This document shows, one piece after another, positions 1 to 8,600 of a DNA stretch of 64,000 nucleotides (within the stretch, counting starts at the first letter, position 1; every line of letters begins with the position of its first letter). The position numbers and the translations under genes are program-made. The DNA is from Hydrogenophaga sp. (GTDB lineage: Bacteria; Pseudomonadota; Gammaproteobacteria; Burkholderiales; Burkholderiaceae_C): contig NZ_JAUCZF010000009.1 in assembly GCF_030373245.1 (NCBI RefSeq), positions 62,001 through 126,000 of the forward strand, in the 5' to 3' direction. Under the pieces are notes generated by a model, which did not search any database, had not been told where the DNA came from, and saw only the letters and a list, made by a program, of their open reading frames with translations.

Positions 1-211
1 TGAACTGCTGAAAACTTCCAACTTCATCAAGGCTCTTGTCCACGCACATTTGTGGAACTAGCGCCCCGCCCTCGCCGCAGGTGAATCCGGCACGCTCAGC
101 AGGGCTGGCGTCATCCGGCAACTCAATCGCGGCAAAGACAAACATCAGACGTTGACGTTGTGTTTGAGCGCGCGCAACGCTCAAGAGGTCATCAAAGCTG
201 GAAATATTCAT
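1..211 (-). CDS. Partial hypothetical protein (N-terminus only)
   Basis: Only the first 70 codons are in the window; the gene runs off the left edge. The ATG at 211 overlaps the stop codon of the nitroreductase by four bases (ATGA), so the two are translationally coupled. The visible N-terminus begins MNISSFDDLLSVARAQ and contains a C-G-E-G-G segment. I do not recognise the family from this fragment. It is the last visible gene of an AT-richer operon with a nitroreductase and a carbonic anhydrase, so a related redox or small-molecule role is possible but unproven. Confidence 0.6.
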   Translation of the reverse strand, partial: MNISSFDDLLSVARAQTQRQRLMFVFAAIELPDDASPAERAGFTCGEGGALVPQMCVDKSLDEVGSFQQF

Positions 212-912
212 GGGATTTCGTTCCTCGTGGTTAGTTTGGACAACAGCGTCTCAGTGGTGTCCACAGCTTTGCCAAGCACACTGACATAGTCGATCAAACT
301 TGGGCGGCGGCGCCTGACGGTGGGCGATGTAACCGTTCCGATATTGATAAAGCACAGGGCATGCTCACCATCTTGAAGCCCAAACAATTCTCTAAGTGCT
401 TCTGCTTTCAACGCCTTACCGCTGGTGAGAGCCGACCCAAACCCCAAGGCGGTCGCCATTAGCAGCATGTTTTGCACCGCGCAGCCCGCAGAAAGCGTAC
501 GTTCAAAAAGGTCAATCTCACTATCGCCACGCTGAACATCCACCACCACCAATATCAGCAATGGTGATCGGTACGCCTTCTCGCGTGCACGGGTCACATG
601 TTCATTTGTGGCCGAATGATCCCGTTCGATCAAAGATTGCACAAACGTATCTGCAAGTTCTGCTCGCTGCGATTCTGGAACGATGACAAATCGCCACGGC
701 AGCAATTGACCATGGTCGGGCGCGGCTCCTGCTGCAGTCAAAATGTTGTGAAGTTGGATTGCATCCGGAGCAGGTCTTGCCAAACGTTTGGGTCGCACGG
801 TCTGACGCGTCTGAATGACATCGCCAACCACCCGCGAACGATCAATGAACGCTTCATCAATTTCAAAGGATGAAGGACGCTGATGCAAAGCCACGTTCGA
901 CTCACTCGACAT
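208..912 (-). CDS. Nitroreductase family protein, YdjA-like
   Basis: A 234-residue FMN-dependent nitroreductase-fold protein. The segment R-x-T-V-R then L-x-x-I-L-T-A-A-G-A-A-P-D-H-G is the FMN-binding N-terminus typical of the small YdjA-type nitroreductases, and the S-A-G-C-A-V-Q-N-M helix and G-F-G-S-A-L-T-S-G segment follow in the usual order. These enzymes use NAD(P)H to reduce nitro or quinone-like compounds; the natural substrate is unknown. The ATG at 912 was chosen over upstream in-frame starts because GGAAG lies just before it. It overlaps the carbonic anhydrase stop by 11 bases. Base composition is near 50 percent GC, lower than the nar genes. Confidence 0.85.
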   Translation of the reverse strand: MSSESNVALHQRPSSFEIDEAFIDRSRVVGDVIQTRQTVRPKRLARPAPDAIQLHNILTAAGAAPDHGQLLPWRFVIVPESQRAELADTFVQSLIERDHSATNEHVTRAREKAYRSPLLILVVVDVQRGDSEIDLFERTLSAGCAVQNMLLMATALGFGSALTSGKALKAEALRELFGLQDGEHALCFINIGTVTSPTVRRRRPSLIDYVSVLGKAVDTTETLLSKLTTRNEIP

Positions 913-1591
913 TGAGTCTTCCATCGTGCTCAACATACGGCTGATAGGGACCAGTGCCACTGTGCGAAGCCAACGATGCAGACACGAATGTGCCATCTTT
1001 TGAATCGAAGACGTGAACCTCTCCATCATCGATAACATGGTGCCAATCGTGCAGCGACAGCAGGCCTGCCTCAACAGAGCGTCTCACAAATGGATAGTCC
1101 ATCAGCCGTTCAAGTTGCAAAACCACAGCACGCTGCTCTGTACGCCTCAATACTTCTGCCCCGGGTTGCATTGGCAGCAACGCCTCGTCCACCAGTTTGA
1201 GCCAAGACCTTAGCGCCACAGCCTCCTCCGGGGCTCCGTCATAGGCGGTCATGATGGCGTCACAATGGCTGTGACCACAAATAATGATGCGCTCTACCTT
1301 GAGGCTCAGCGCGCCGAACTCGATCGCCGCTATGGTGCCATGCAGGCCATGGGACCCGTCGTAGGGAGGAACAAACGCGCCCACATTGCGGACCAAGAAC
1401 AGCTCACCAGGTGCAGAACCGATTAACAAGTAGGGCACTAGACGTGAATCGGAGCAGCCGATGAACAGTGTTTTAGGGTGCTGCCGATGAGCGACTGAAT
1501 CCTCGAAGCGCTGCTGGTGAAGAGGGAAATAGTCCGAATGGAAATCGCGCAATCGAAGCAAGAGCTCGTCTTTTTTCGGAAGTGTGTCCAT
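902..1591 (-). CDS. Beta-class carbonic anhydrase
   Basis: A 229-residue zinc enzyme interconverting CO2 and bicarbonate in the cytoplasm. The zinc-site motifs of beta carbonic anhydrases are present: C-S-D-S-R near residue 46 (Cys ligand plus the Asp/Arg dyad) and H-S-H-C near residue 107 (His and Cys ligands). The R-N-V-G segment between them is also typical, and the length fits bacterial family members. It is the first gene of the AT-rich three-gene operon, with its stop overlapped by the nitroreductase start. No clear promoter was identified in the roughly 140 bases upstream, which also hold a REP-like repeat. Confidence 0.93.
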   Translation of the reverse strand: MDTLPKKDELLLRLRDFHSDYFPLHQQRFEDSVAHRQHPKTLFIGCSDSRLVPYLLIGSAPGELFLVRNVGAFVPPYDGSHGLHGTIAAIEFGALSLKVERIIICGHSHCDAIMTAYDGAPEEAVALRSWLKLVDEALLPMQPGAEVLRRTEQRAVVLQLERLMDYPFVRRSVEAGLLSLHDWHHVIDDGEVHVFDSKDGTFVSASLASHSGTGPYQPYVEHDGRLNVE

Positions 1592-1687
1592 GTCTAGTCT
1601 TTCGATTCAAATAGGTGCAGCATGAAATGATTGCGCCAAACACAGAGCGCCAAAGATCTGGCTCCATCTTTCCGCCGGTGCTACCCG

Positions 1688-1732
1688 CTTTGGGGGGGGT
1701 GACGCGCTGAAGGTGCGGTGCGGGGGTGGGCC
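1688..1732 (+). repeat. REP-like intergenic repeat, partial copy
   Basis: A G-run followed by GTGACGCGCTGAAGG and GGGGGTGGGCC matches the right half of the repeat at 63231-63301. It ends exactly at the stop codon of the prolyl isomerase gene, so it may help end transcription of the nar operon. Confidence 0.6.
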
Positions 1733-2565
1733 TACTGCACCAGCGGCGTGTCGGCTCCCTCCAGCTCCACACCCTCCACCAGCGCCTGCCCCACAAGCAG
1801 CTGCATGTACTGCCGCATCGCGGTACTTCTGGACTGCAGCGTCAGGCGAGCCGCGATCTGCTCGCGCACCTGCTCATAAGGCGGCAAAGTGCCCTTTTTC
1901 CGGCCCAGCACCTCGATGATGTGCAGGCCGAAGCGGGTGTGCACCAGGCGCGGGTGAACCCCCATGCCCCAGCGCGAATCGCTCTGGAAAAACAGCTCGT
2001 TGGCCAGCTCGGGGGCGCAGTCTTCCGGCGCCAGCCAGCCCAGATCACCACCCTGGGCGCTGGACGGGCAGTTGGACAGCTCGGAGGCCAGCTGCTCGAA
2101 GCGCCCAGGCGCCACGTCCTTGCGCGAGAGCTCCAGCAGTGCGGCCTCGGCGTGCTGCGAGAGCGCATGCACGTTGACACCAGGCGTCACCGCAAACAGG
2201 ATGTGCCGCACCTGAAGCGCCTGGCCGACGATCAGCCGGTTTTTCTGCGCCTCGTAGTGGCGCCGGCACTCGTCTTCGGTCGGGGCGGGCGAAGTCACGG
2301 CCTCGTCCACCATGACCTCGATGATCTGGCGATGGGCGTCATCGGGTTCGCGGTAGGTCAGACCAGCAAAGCGCGGCAAGCGCCCTGTTTTCAACGCCTC
2401 CTGGCGCAGCAGTTCGGTGAAAGCGCGCTCGCGCAGGGTCTGCTCATCGAGTTCCTCACCGGGCTCGTGCAGGGTGATGCCGTTGACGCTGGCCAGCTTG
2501 GGGCTGGTCAGGCCTGCGCAGGCGCAGGTGCTGCTGCCGCAGCCCATGGTTGAAGCGGTGTTCAT
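1732..2565 (-). CDS. Nar-operon peptidylprolyl isomerase (PpiC/NifM-like) with Cys-rich N-terminus
   Basis: A 277-residue parvulin-type isomerase. The parvulin core runs from about residue 115 to 215, with V-R-H-I-L-F, Q-G-G-D-L-G-W and F-G-L-H-I-I-E as hallmarks. The preceding helical region resembles NifM/SurA-type chaperone arms. The N-terminus is unusual: the M-G-C-G-S-S-T-C-A-C segment holds three cysteines. No signal peptide is evident, so it is probably cytoplasmic. It lies 27 bases after narI, and parvulins of this kind accompany narGHJI in several Betaproteobacteria, which suggests help in folding or metal loading of nitrate reductase. That role is an inference. Confidence 0.85.
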   Translation of the reverse strand: MNTASTMGCGSSTCACAGLTSPKLASVNGITLHEPGEELDEQTLRERAFTELLRQEALKTGRLPRFAGLTYREPDDAHRQIIEVMVDEAVTSPAPTEDECRRHYEAQKNRLIVGQALQVRHILFAVTPGVNVHALSQHAEAALLELSRKDVAPGRFEQLASELSNCPSSAQGGDLGWLAPEDCAPELANELFFQSDSRWGMGVHPRLVHTRFGLHIIEVLGRKKGTLPPYEQVREQIAARLTLQSRSTAMRQYMQLLVGQALVEGVELEGADTPLVQ

Positions 2566-2592
2566 GAGGTGAGTCCTTGGGTGGTCCAGTGA

Positions 2593-3312
2593 TCAGGCGC
2601 CGGGCTGGCGCGGCTCGTTGGGTGTGAGGCCGAGCTTGCGGCTGCGCACCACCTGGTAAGGGCGAAACACATAGGCCAGGGTGCCGAAACCGCTCCAGAC
2701 ATGGACCAGGCGCGAGAAGGGGAAGAGCAGGAAGATGGTCATGCCCAGCACCAGGTGCACCTTGTAGGGCCAGTCGATCGCGACCAGGCCGGCGGCATCG
2801 GGCCGGAATGTCACGATGCGCTGCGCCCAGTCAGACAGGGCCAGCATCACGCTCGCATCCTGATGGCCGTAGGAGTAGGGCAAGGTGACCAGGCCCAGCA
2901 CCAGCTGCACCCACAGGATGATCAGGATGCCCAGATCGGTGCGGTGGCTGGTGAGGCGGATGCGCTCATCAAAGATGCGCCGGTGCAGCAGCAGCGACAG
3001 GCCAATGAAACACACCACCCCGGCGATGCCGCCGGCGGTCACCGCCACCAGCTGCTTGGTTTCCGCGGTGATGAATGCTTCATAGACGAAATGCGGCGTG
3101 AGCAGACCCACCGAGTGGCCACCCAGCAGAAACAGGATGCCGATGTGGAACAGGTTGCTGCCCCAGCGCTGCTGGCCTTTGCGAAGCAGCTGCGACGAGT
3201 CGCTTTTCCACGTGTACTGATCGCGGTCGAAGCGCGCCAGACTGCCCATGAAAAAGACCGCCAGGCAGATGTAGGGATAGACGTTGAAGAAAAAGTTGTG
3301 CAGCGTGGTCAT
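2593..3312 (-). CDS. narI: Respiratory nitrate reductase gamma subunit, cytochrome b NarI
   Basis: A 239-residue integral membrane protein with five predicted helices that anchors NarGH and passes electrons from quinol through two b hemes. His56, His66, His186 and His204 sit at positions matching the four heme ligands of E. coli NarI (56, 66, 187, 205). The length is close to the family norm of about 225. The ATG overlaps the narJ stop by four bases (ATGA), indicating coupled translation. It is followed by the prolyl isomerase gene. Confidence 0.97.
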   Translation of the reverse strand: MTTLHNFFFNVYPYICLAVFFMGSLARFDRDQYTWKSDSSQLLRKGQQRWGSNLFHIGILFLLGGHSVGLLTPHFVYEAFITAETKQLVAVTAGGIAGVVCFIGLSLLLHRRIFDERIRLTSHRTDLGILIILWVQLVLGLVTLPYSYGHQDASVMLALSDWAQRIVTFRPDAAGLVAIDWPYKVHLVLGMTIFLLFPFSRLVHVWSGFGTLAYVFRPYQVVRSRKLGLTPNEPRQPGA

Positions 3313-4010
3313 GCCTGCGCTCCTTGGGTGGGGTGGTTGATCTTTCTGACGATCTGGATGGATTGCGGCTGGCCGGGCCTGGCCTGGCCCTCGGTGGAGC
3401 AGCCACCGAAGACCTCGGGCTCGGCCCAGCTCTCGTCCATAGTTGGCTCAGGCGCGACCGCCACCGTGGCGGCCTTTTCGCCTGCCAGCTCCAGCACGGC
3501 GGCCAGCACACTGGCGTAGGGGCTGTTGCGACCCTGCAGGGCGCTGAAGATGTTGCGCACGATGTGGGCGACCTCGCCCAGAAAATCACGCGTCTCGCGA
3601 GCTGGCTGGGTCGAGGCGAATTCCAGCAGCACCGGCAGGTGATCCGGCAGCTCTTCGGGGCCGAGGAACAGGCCGCCCTTCTCAAAGGTCTGGATCAGGT
3701 CGATCATGGCCGGGCCGCGGTCGCGCGAATCGCCGTGCACATGTTCGAACAGGTGCAGCGCGGTGCGCCGCCCGCGGTCGAACAGTTCGACGTACTCGCT
3801 CTCGACCTCCAGCGCAGGCGATTTGGCCAGGTGTTGCAGCAGGGCCTGCAGCTCGGCCTGCCGCATGGGTGCCAGCACGGCCTCGGCTTTGAGCGCGGCC
3901 TGCATCTCGGGAATATGGGCACGGAACGCGGCATCGGGATAACGCAGCAGGTGGGCCAACACGCGCAGCGTGTATCGCGCCTCTGGGGGAGTGGTGGTGA
4001 ACAGGCTCAT
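3309..4010 (-). CDS. narJ: Nitrate reductase assembly chaperone NarJ
   Basis: A 233-residue chaperone of the TorD/NarJ type that binds apo-NarG, helps insert the molybdenum cofactor and the proximal iron-sulfur cluster, and delays membrane attachment until NarG is mature. It shows the expected all-helical sequence, including the H-L-F-E-H-V-H-G-D-S-R-D-R-G segment and the L-P-D-H-L-P-V-L-L-E-F stretch characteristic of NarJ. The start at 4010 lies one base after the narH stop; a longer reading frame upstream lies within narH and is not used. Confidence 0.95.
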   Translation of the reverse strand: MSLFTTTPPEARYTLRVLAHLLRYPDAAFRAHIPEMQAALKAEAVLAPMRQAELQALLQHLAKSPALEVESEYVELFDRGRRTALHLFEHVHGDSRDRGPAMIDLIQTFEKGGLFLGPEELPDHLPVLLEFASTQPARETRDFLGEVAHIVRNIFSALQGRNSPYASVLAAVLELAGEKAATVAVAPEPTMDESWAEPEVFGGCSTEGQARPGQPQSIQIVRKINHPTQGAQA

Positions 4011-4011
4011 G

Positions 4012-5544
4012 TCATGACTCCACTTTGATAGGGATGGTGCGCTTCTTTTCGCTGCCGAACAGGCTGGTTTCGGTCTGTCCTTCCGAGCAGCCGTTGCCAA
4101 ATGTGAAGCCGCAACCGCCGCGCACGTTGAAGGTGTTTTCCGCGTATTCACGGTGGGTCGTGGGGACCACGAAACGGTCTTCGTAGTTGGCGATCGCCAT
4201 GTAGCGGTACATGTCCTCGACCTCGGCCGCGGAGAGACCCACTTGCTCCAGCACGTTCTGGTTGATCACTCCGTCCACATGCTTGGCACGCTGGTAGGCG
4301 CGCATGGCCAGCATGCGTTCGAGTGCGCGCACGACCGGACCGGTGTCGCCGGCGGTCAGCAGGTTGGCCAGGTACTTCACGGGGATACGCAGCTGCGACA
4401 CGTCCGGGATTTCGCCGTTGCTGCTCAGCGCACCGGTGTTGGCCACCGCCGTGATAGGCGAAAGGGGTGGCACGTACCAGACCATGGGCAGGGTGCGGTA
4501 CTCGGGGTGCAGGGGCAGCGCCACCTTCCACTCCACCGCCATCTTGTAGACCGGGCTCTGGCGAGCGGCCACCATCCAGGCATCGGGGATGCCGTCGATG
4601 CGCGCCTGCTCGATCACTTTGGGGTCGTTGGGGTCGAGGAAGATGTCGAGCTGCGCCTGGTAGAGGTCGATCTCGTTGGGTGTGCTGGCGGCTTCCGCAA
4701 TGCGATCGGCGTCGTACAACAGCACGCCGAGGTAGCGGATGCGACCGACGCAGGTCTCCGAGCACACGGTCGGCTGGCCGGCCTCGATGCGCGGATAGCA
4801 GAAGGTGCACTTCTCGGCCTTACCGCTCTTCCAGTTGTAGTAGATCTTCTTGTAGGGGCAGCCGCTCACGCACATGCGCCAGCCGCGGCACTTGTCCTGA
4901 TCGATCAGCACGATGCCGTCTTCTTCGCGCTTGTAGATCGAGCCCGACGGGCAAGAGGCGACACAGGCCGGATTCAGGCAGTGCTCGCACAGGCGAGGCA
5001 GGTACATCATGAAGGTGTTTTCGAACTGACCCATCATGTCTTTCTGGGCCTGCTCGAAACCGTCCAGGTTGGCGTCCTTGCTGCGCTTGCTGAACTCGCC
5101 GCCCAGGATCTCTTCCCAGTTCGGACCCCATTCGATCTTCTCCATGCGCTTGCCGGTAATCAGCGAGCGTGGGCGCGCGGTGGGCGCGTGCTTCATTTCG
5201 GGCGCCGACTGCAGGTGGTCGTAGTCGAAGGTGAAGGGCTCGTAGTAGTCGTCGATCTGCGGCAGGTTGGGGTTGCTGAAGATCTTCATCAGCAGCGACC
5301 ATTTACCACCCTGCTTGGGCACGATGGAGCCGTCGGCCTTGCGAATCCAGCCGCCCTTCCACTTGTCCTGGTTCTCCCATTCCTTGGGGTAACCGATGCC
5401 AGGCTTGGACTCGACGTTGTTGAACCAGGCGTATTCCACGCCGGGCCGGCTGGTCCAGACATTCTTGCAAGTGACCGAACACGTGTGGCAACCGATGCAC
5501 TTGTCCAGGTTGAGCACCATGCCGATTTGTGCGCGTATTTTCAT
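4012..5544 (-). CDS. narH: Respiratory nitrate reductase beta subunit NarH
   Basis: A 510-residue iron-sulfur subunit that carries electrons from NarI to NarG on the cytoplasmic face. The four cysteine groups are visible: C16-C19-C22-C26; C186-C189-C194-C198; C219-x-x-W222-x-x-C225-x-x-x-C229; and C246-C249 with C261-C265. The Trp at 222 in place of a cysteine is the known signature of the [3Fe-4S] cluster, so all four clusters are expected. AGGA lies about nine bases before the ATG. The 137-base gap from narG is unusual for this operon and contains a REP-like repeat. Confidence 0.97.
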   Translation of the reverse strand: MKIRAQIGMVLNLDKCIGCHTCSVTCKNVWTSRPGVEYAWFNNVESKPGIGYPKEWENQDKWKGGWIRKADGSIVPKQGGKWSLLMKIFSNPNLPQIDDYYEPFTFDYDHLQSAPEMKHAPTARPRSLITGKRMEKIEWGPNWEEILGGEFSKRSKDANLDGFEQAQKDMMGQFENTFMMYLPRLCEHCLNPACVASCPSGSIYKREEDGIVLIDQDKCRGWRMCVSGCPYKKIYYNWKSGKAEKCTFCYPRIEAGQPTVCSETCVGRIRYLGVLLYDADRIAEAASTPNEIDLYQAQLDIFLDPNDPKVIEQARIDGIPDAWMVAARQSPVYKMAVEWKVALPLHPEYRTLPMVWYVPPLSPITAVANTGALSSNGEIPDVSQLRIPVKYLANLLTAGDTGPVVRALERMLAMRAYQRAKHVDGVINQNVLEQVGLSAAEVEDMYRYMAIANYEDRFVVPTTHREYAENTFNVRGGCGFTFGNGCSEGQTETSLFGSEKKRTIPIKVES

Positions 5545-5607
5545 GATGATGTGTCCTAATCAGCCGACGTTTCGGCGCGAAGGGTTTGACTCAGCGAAAA
5601 CCACGGA

Positions 5608-5674
5608 ACCGGCTTGGCCGGGCCGATGGTGTTGCACCCTTGAGTGGGTCGCGCAAAGCGCGGCGGGGCTGGGT
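5608..5674 (+). repeat. REP-like repeat inside the nar operon (narG-narH gap)
   Basis: ACCGGCTTGGCCGG followed by CCCTTGAGTGGGTCGCGC and AGCGCGGCGGGGCTGGG aligns over its length with the repeat at 63231-63301 between fusA and tuf. It fills most of the narG-narH intergenic space and can form two hairpins in either strand. Confidence 0.65.
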
Positions 5675-5681
5675 AACGGGC

Positions 5682-8600
5682 TCATGGGTTCTCGCCCTGT
5701 GCCTGATAGGCCCGGATCAGATGGTCATCAGCTGGTGTGTCGAGCCAGTCCACCTTGTCCATCTTGCGAACCACCACGAACTCGTCGCGGTTGGTGCCGA
5801 TCGTCCCGTAGTAGTTGAAGCCATAGGACAGCTGCGCGTAGCCGCCGATCATGTGGGTCGGTTTGGTGACGATGCGGGTCACCGAGTTGTGGATACCGCC
5901 GCGCACGCCGGTGATCTCCGAGCCCGGGGTGTTGATGATCTTCTCCTGAGAGTGGTACATCATCACCATGCCGTTTTTCACGCGCTGGCTCACCACCGCG
6001 CGCGCCGCCACCGCGCCGTTGATGTTGAACAGCTCGACCCAGTCGTTGTCTTGAATGTCCGCCGACTTCGCGTCGTCTTCGCTGAGCCAGACCACCGTGC
6101 CGCCCCGGTTCAGCGTGAGCATCATCAGGTTGTCGCTGTAAGTGGAGTGAATGCCCCACTTCTGGTGCGGCGTGATGAAGTTCAGCTGGATCTCTTTGTT
6201 GCCGTTGGGCTTGATGTTGTGAATGCCCGACGTGGCCTTCAGGTCCACCGGCGGGCGGTAGCTGCTGAAGCCCTCACCATAAGCGCGCATCCATGGGTGA
6301 TCCTGATAGAACTGCTGGCGACCGGTGAGGGTGCGCCATGGGATCAGCTCATGCACATTGGTGTAGCCGGCGTTGTAGCTCACCGTCTCAGACTCGATAC
6401 CGCTCCACGTGGGCGAGCTGATGATCTTGCGCGGCTGTGCCTGAATATCGCGGAAGCGGATCTTTTCATCTTCGCGGTGTATCGCCAGGTGCGTGTGGTC
6501 GCGCCCGGTCTGTTTGCTCAAGGCCTCCCAGGCCTTGACGGCCACATGACCGTTGGTCTCGGGGGCGAGCTGCAGGATGACTTCGCAGGCATCGATGTCA
6601 GTCACGATCCTCGGCATGCCCTGCGTGACACCAGCTTCCAGCGTCTTACCGTTGAGCTGGCCGAGCTGTTCGACTTCGGTGCCGGTTTTCCAGCCAATGC
6701 CTTTGCCGCCGTTGCCGATTTTGTCCATCAGCGGGCCGAGCGCGGTGAAGCGCTTGAACACGTTCGGGTAGTCGCGCTCGACCACCGCGATCTGTGGCGC
6801 TGTCTTGCCCGGAATCAGTTCGCACTGGCCCTTTTTCCACTCTTGCACGTCGAAGGGCTGGGCCAGTTCGGCCGGTGAGTCGTGCATCAGCGGGGTCAGC
6901 ACCACTTCCTTTTCCACACCCAAGTGGCCAACACAGACCTCGCTGAAGGCCTTGGCAAAGCCTTTGTAGATCTCCCAGTCGGAGCGGCTCTGCCACACCG
7001 GGTCCACCGCCGCAGACAGCGGGTGGATGAAGGGATGCATGTCGCTGGTGTTGAGGTCGTTCTTCTCGTACCAGCTGGCTGTGGGTAACACGATGTCGGA
7101 GTACATGCAGGTGGTGCTCATGCGAAAGTCGAGCGTGACCAGCAGGTCGAGCTTGCCTTGCGGCGCGCTCTTGTGCCACACCACTTCGGTCGGCTTGGCG
7201 TCGTCTTTGCCGAGGTCCTTGCCCTGGACACCGTTTTCGGTGCCCAGCAAGTGCTTGCAGAAATACTCGTGTCCCTTGCCGCTGGAGCCCAGAAGGTTGG
7301 AGCGCCACACGAACATGTTGCGCGGCCAATTCTGCGGCGCATCCGGGTCTTCGCAACTCATCGACAGCGTTCCGTCTTTCAACGCCTTGACCACGTAGTC
7401 CTTGGGCTCCATGCCAGCCGCTGCGGCGTCCTTCACCACCTGCATCGGGTTGGTCTTGAGCTGCGGCGCGCTGGGCAACCAACCCATGCGTTCAGCGCGC
7501 ACGTTGAAGTCGATCATGTGGCCGCCGAAGGCCGCCTTGTCGGCTTCGCTCAAGGTAGGCGACACGATTTCGGACATACCCAGCTTTTCGTAGCGCCACT
7601 GGTCGGTGTGGGCGTAAAAGAAGCTGGTGCTGTTCATCTGACGCGGTGGGCGGATCCAGTCCAGCGCGAAGGCCAGCGCGGTCCAGCCGGTCTGCGGACG
7701 CAGTTTTTCCTGACCCACGTAGTGCGCCCAGCCACCGCCGCTCTGGCCGATGCAACCGCACATCATCAACAGGTTGATCACGCCGCGGTAGTTCATGTCG
7801 GCGTGGTACCAGTGGTTCATCGCCGCGCCGATGATGATCATGGACTTGCCATGGGTCTTGTCGGCGTTGTCGGCAAACTGGCGCGCCACGGTGATGACCT
7901 GGTCGCGCGGCACACCCGTGATGCTTTCCTGCCAGGCCGGGGTGTAGGCGGCGTTGTCGTCGAAGTTCTTGGCACCACTGCCCAGACCGCGGTCGATACC
8001 GTATTGCGCCACCTGCAGGTCAAACACGGTGGCCACCATGGCGTACCGCTCATCGCCGGCCTTGCCCAGGCGCAGCTTCACGGCTGGCACCTTCACGTGG
8101 TTGATGTCGCCGGTCTGGGCGTTGGCTGGGAAGTGGGGCGCTTCGACACCACCGAAATACGGCAGCGCCACATCGACCACCTCATGCTCCTGCTCGCCGT
8201 CTTCGATCACCGATAGCTTGAGCTTGACTTCTTCGTTGCTGCGCGCCTCTTTGGCTTCCAGGTTCCACTTGCCTTCGTCTTCGCGACCGGCCTCGCCCCA
8301 GCGGAAACCGATGGAGCCATTGGGCAGAACCGCCTTGCCATCGGTGTCGAACGCAATGGTCTTCCACTCGGGGTTGCTCTTCTGACCCATCTTGCCGTTG
8401 AAGTCGCTGGCGCGCAGGTAGCGGTCAGGCACCAGGGTAGTGGTGCCGTCGGGCAGCTGGTGCTCCTTGAGCATCACCAGCAACGGCAGGTCGGTGTAGC
8501 GACGCGCATAGTTGTCGAAGTAGCTGCTGCGCGGCTTGTCACCGTCGGGGAAATAGAACTCCTTGAGCGCCACATGGCCCATGGCCATGGCCAGCGCGGC

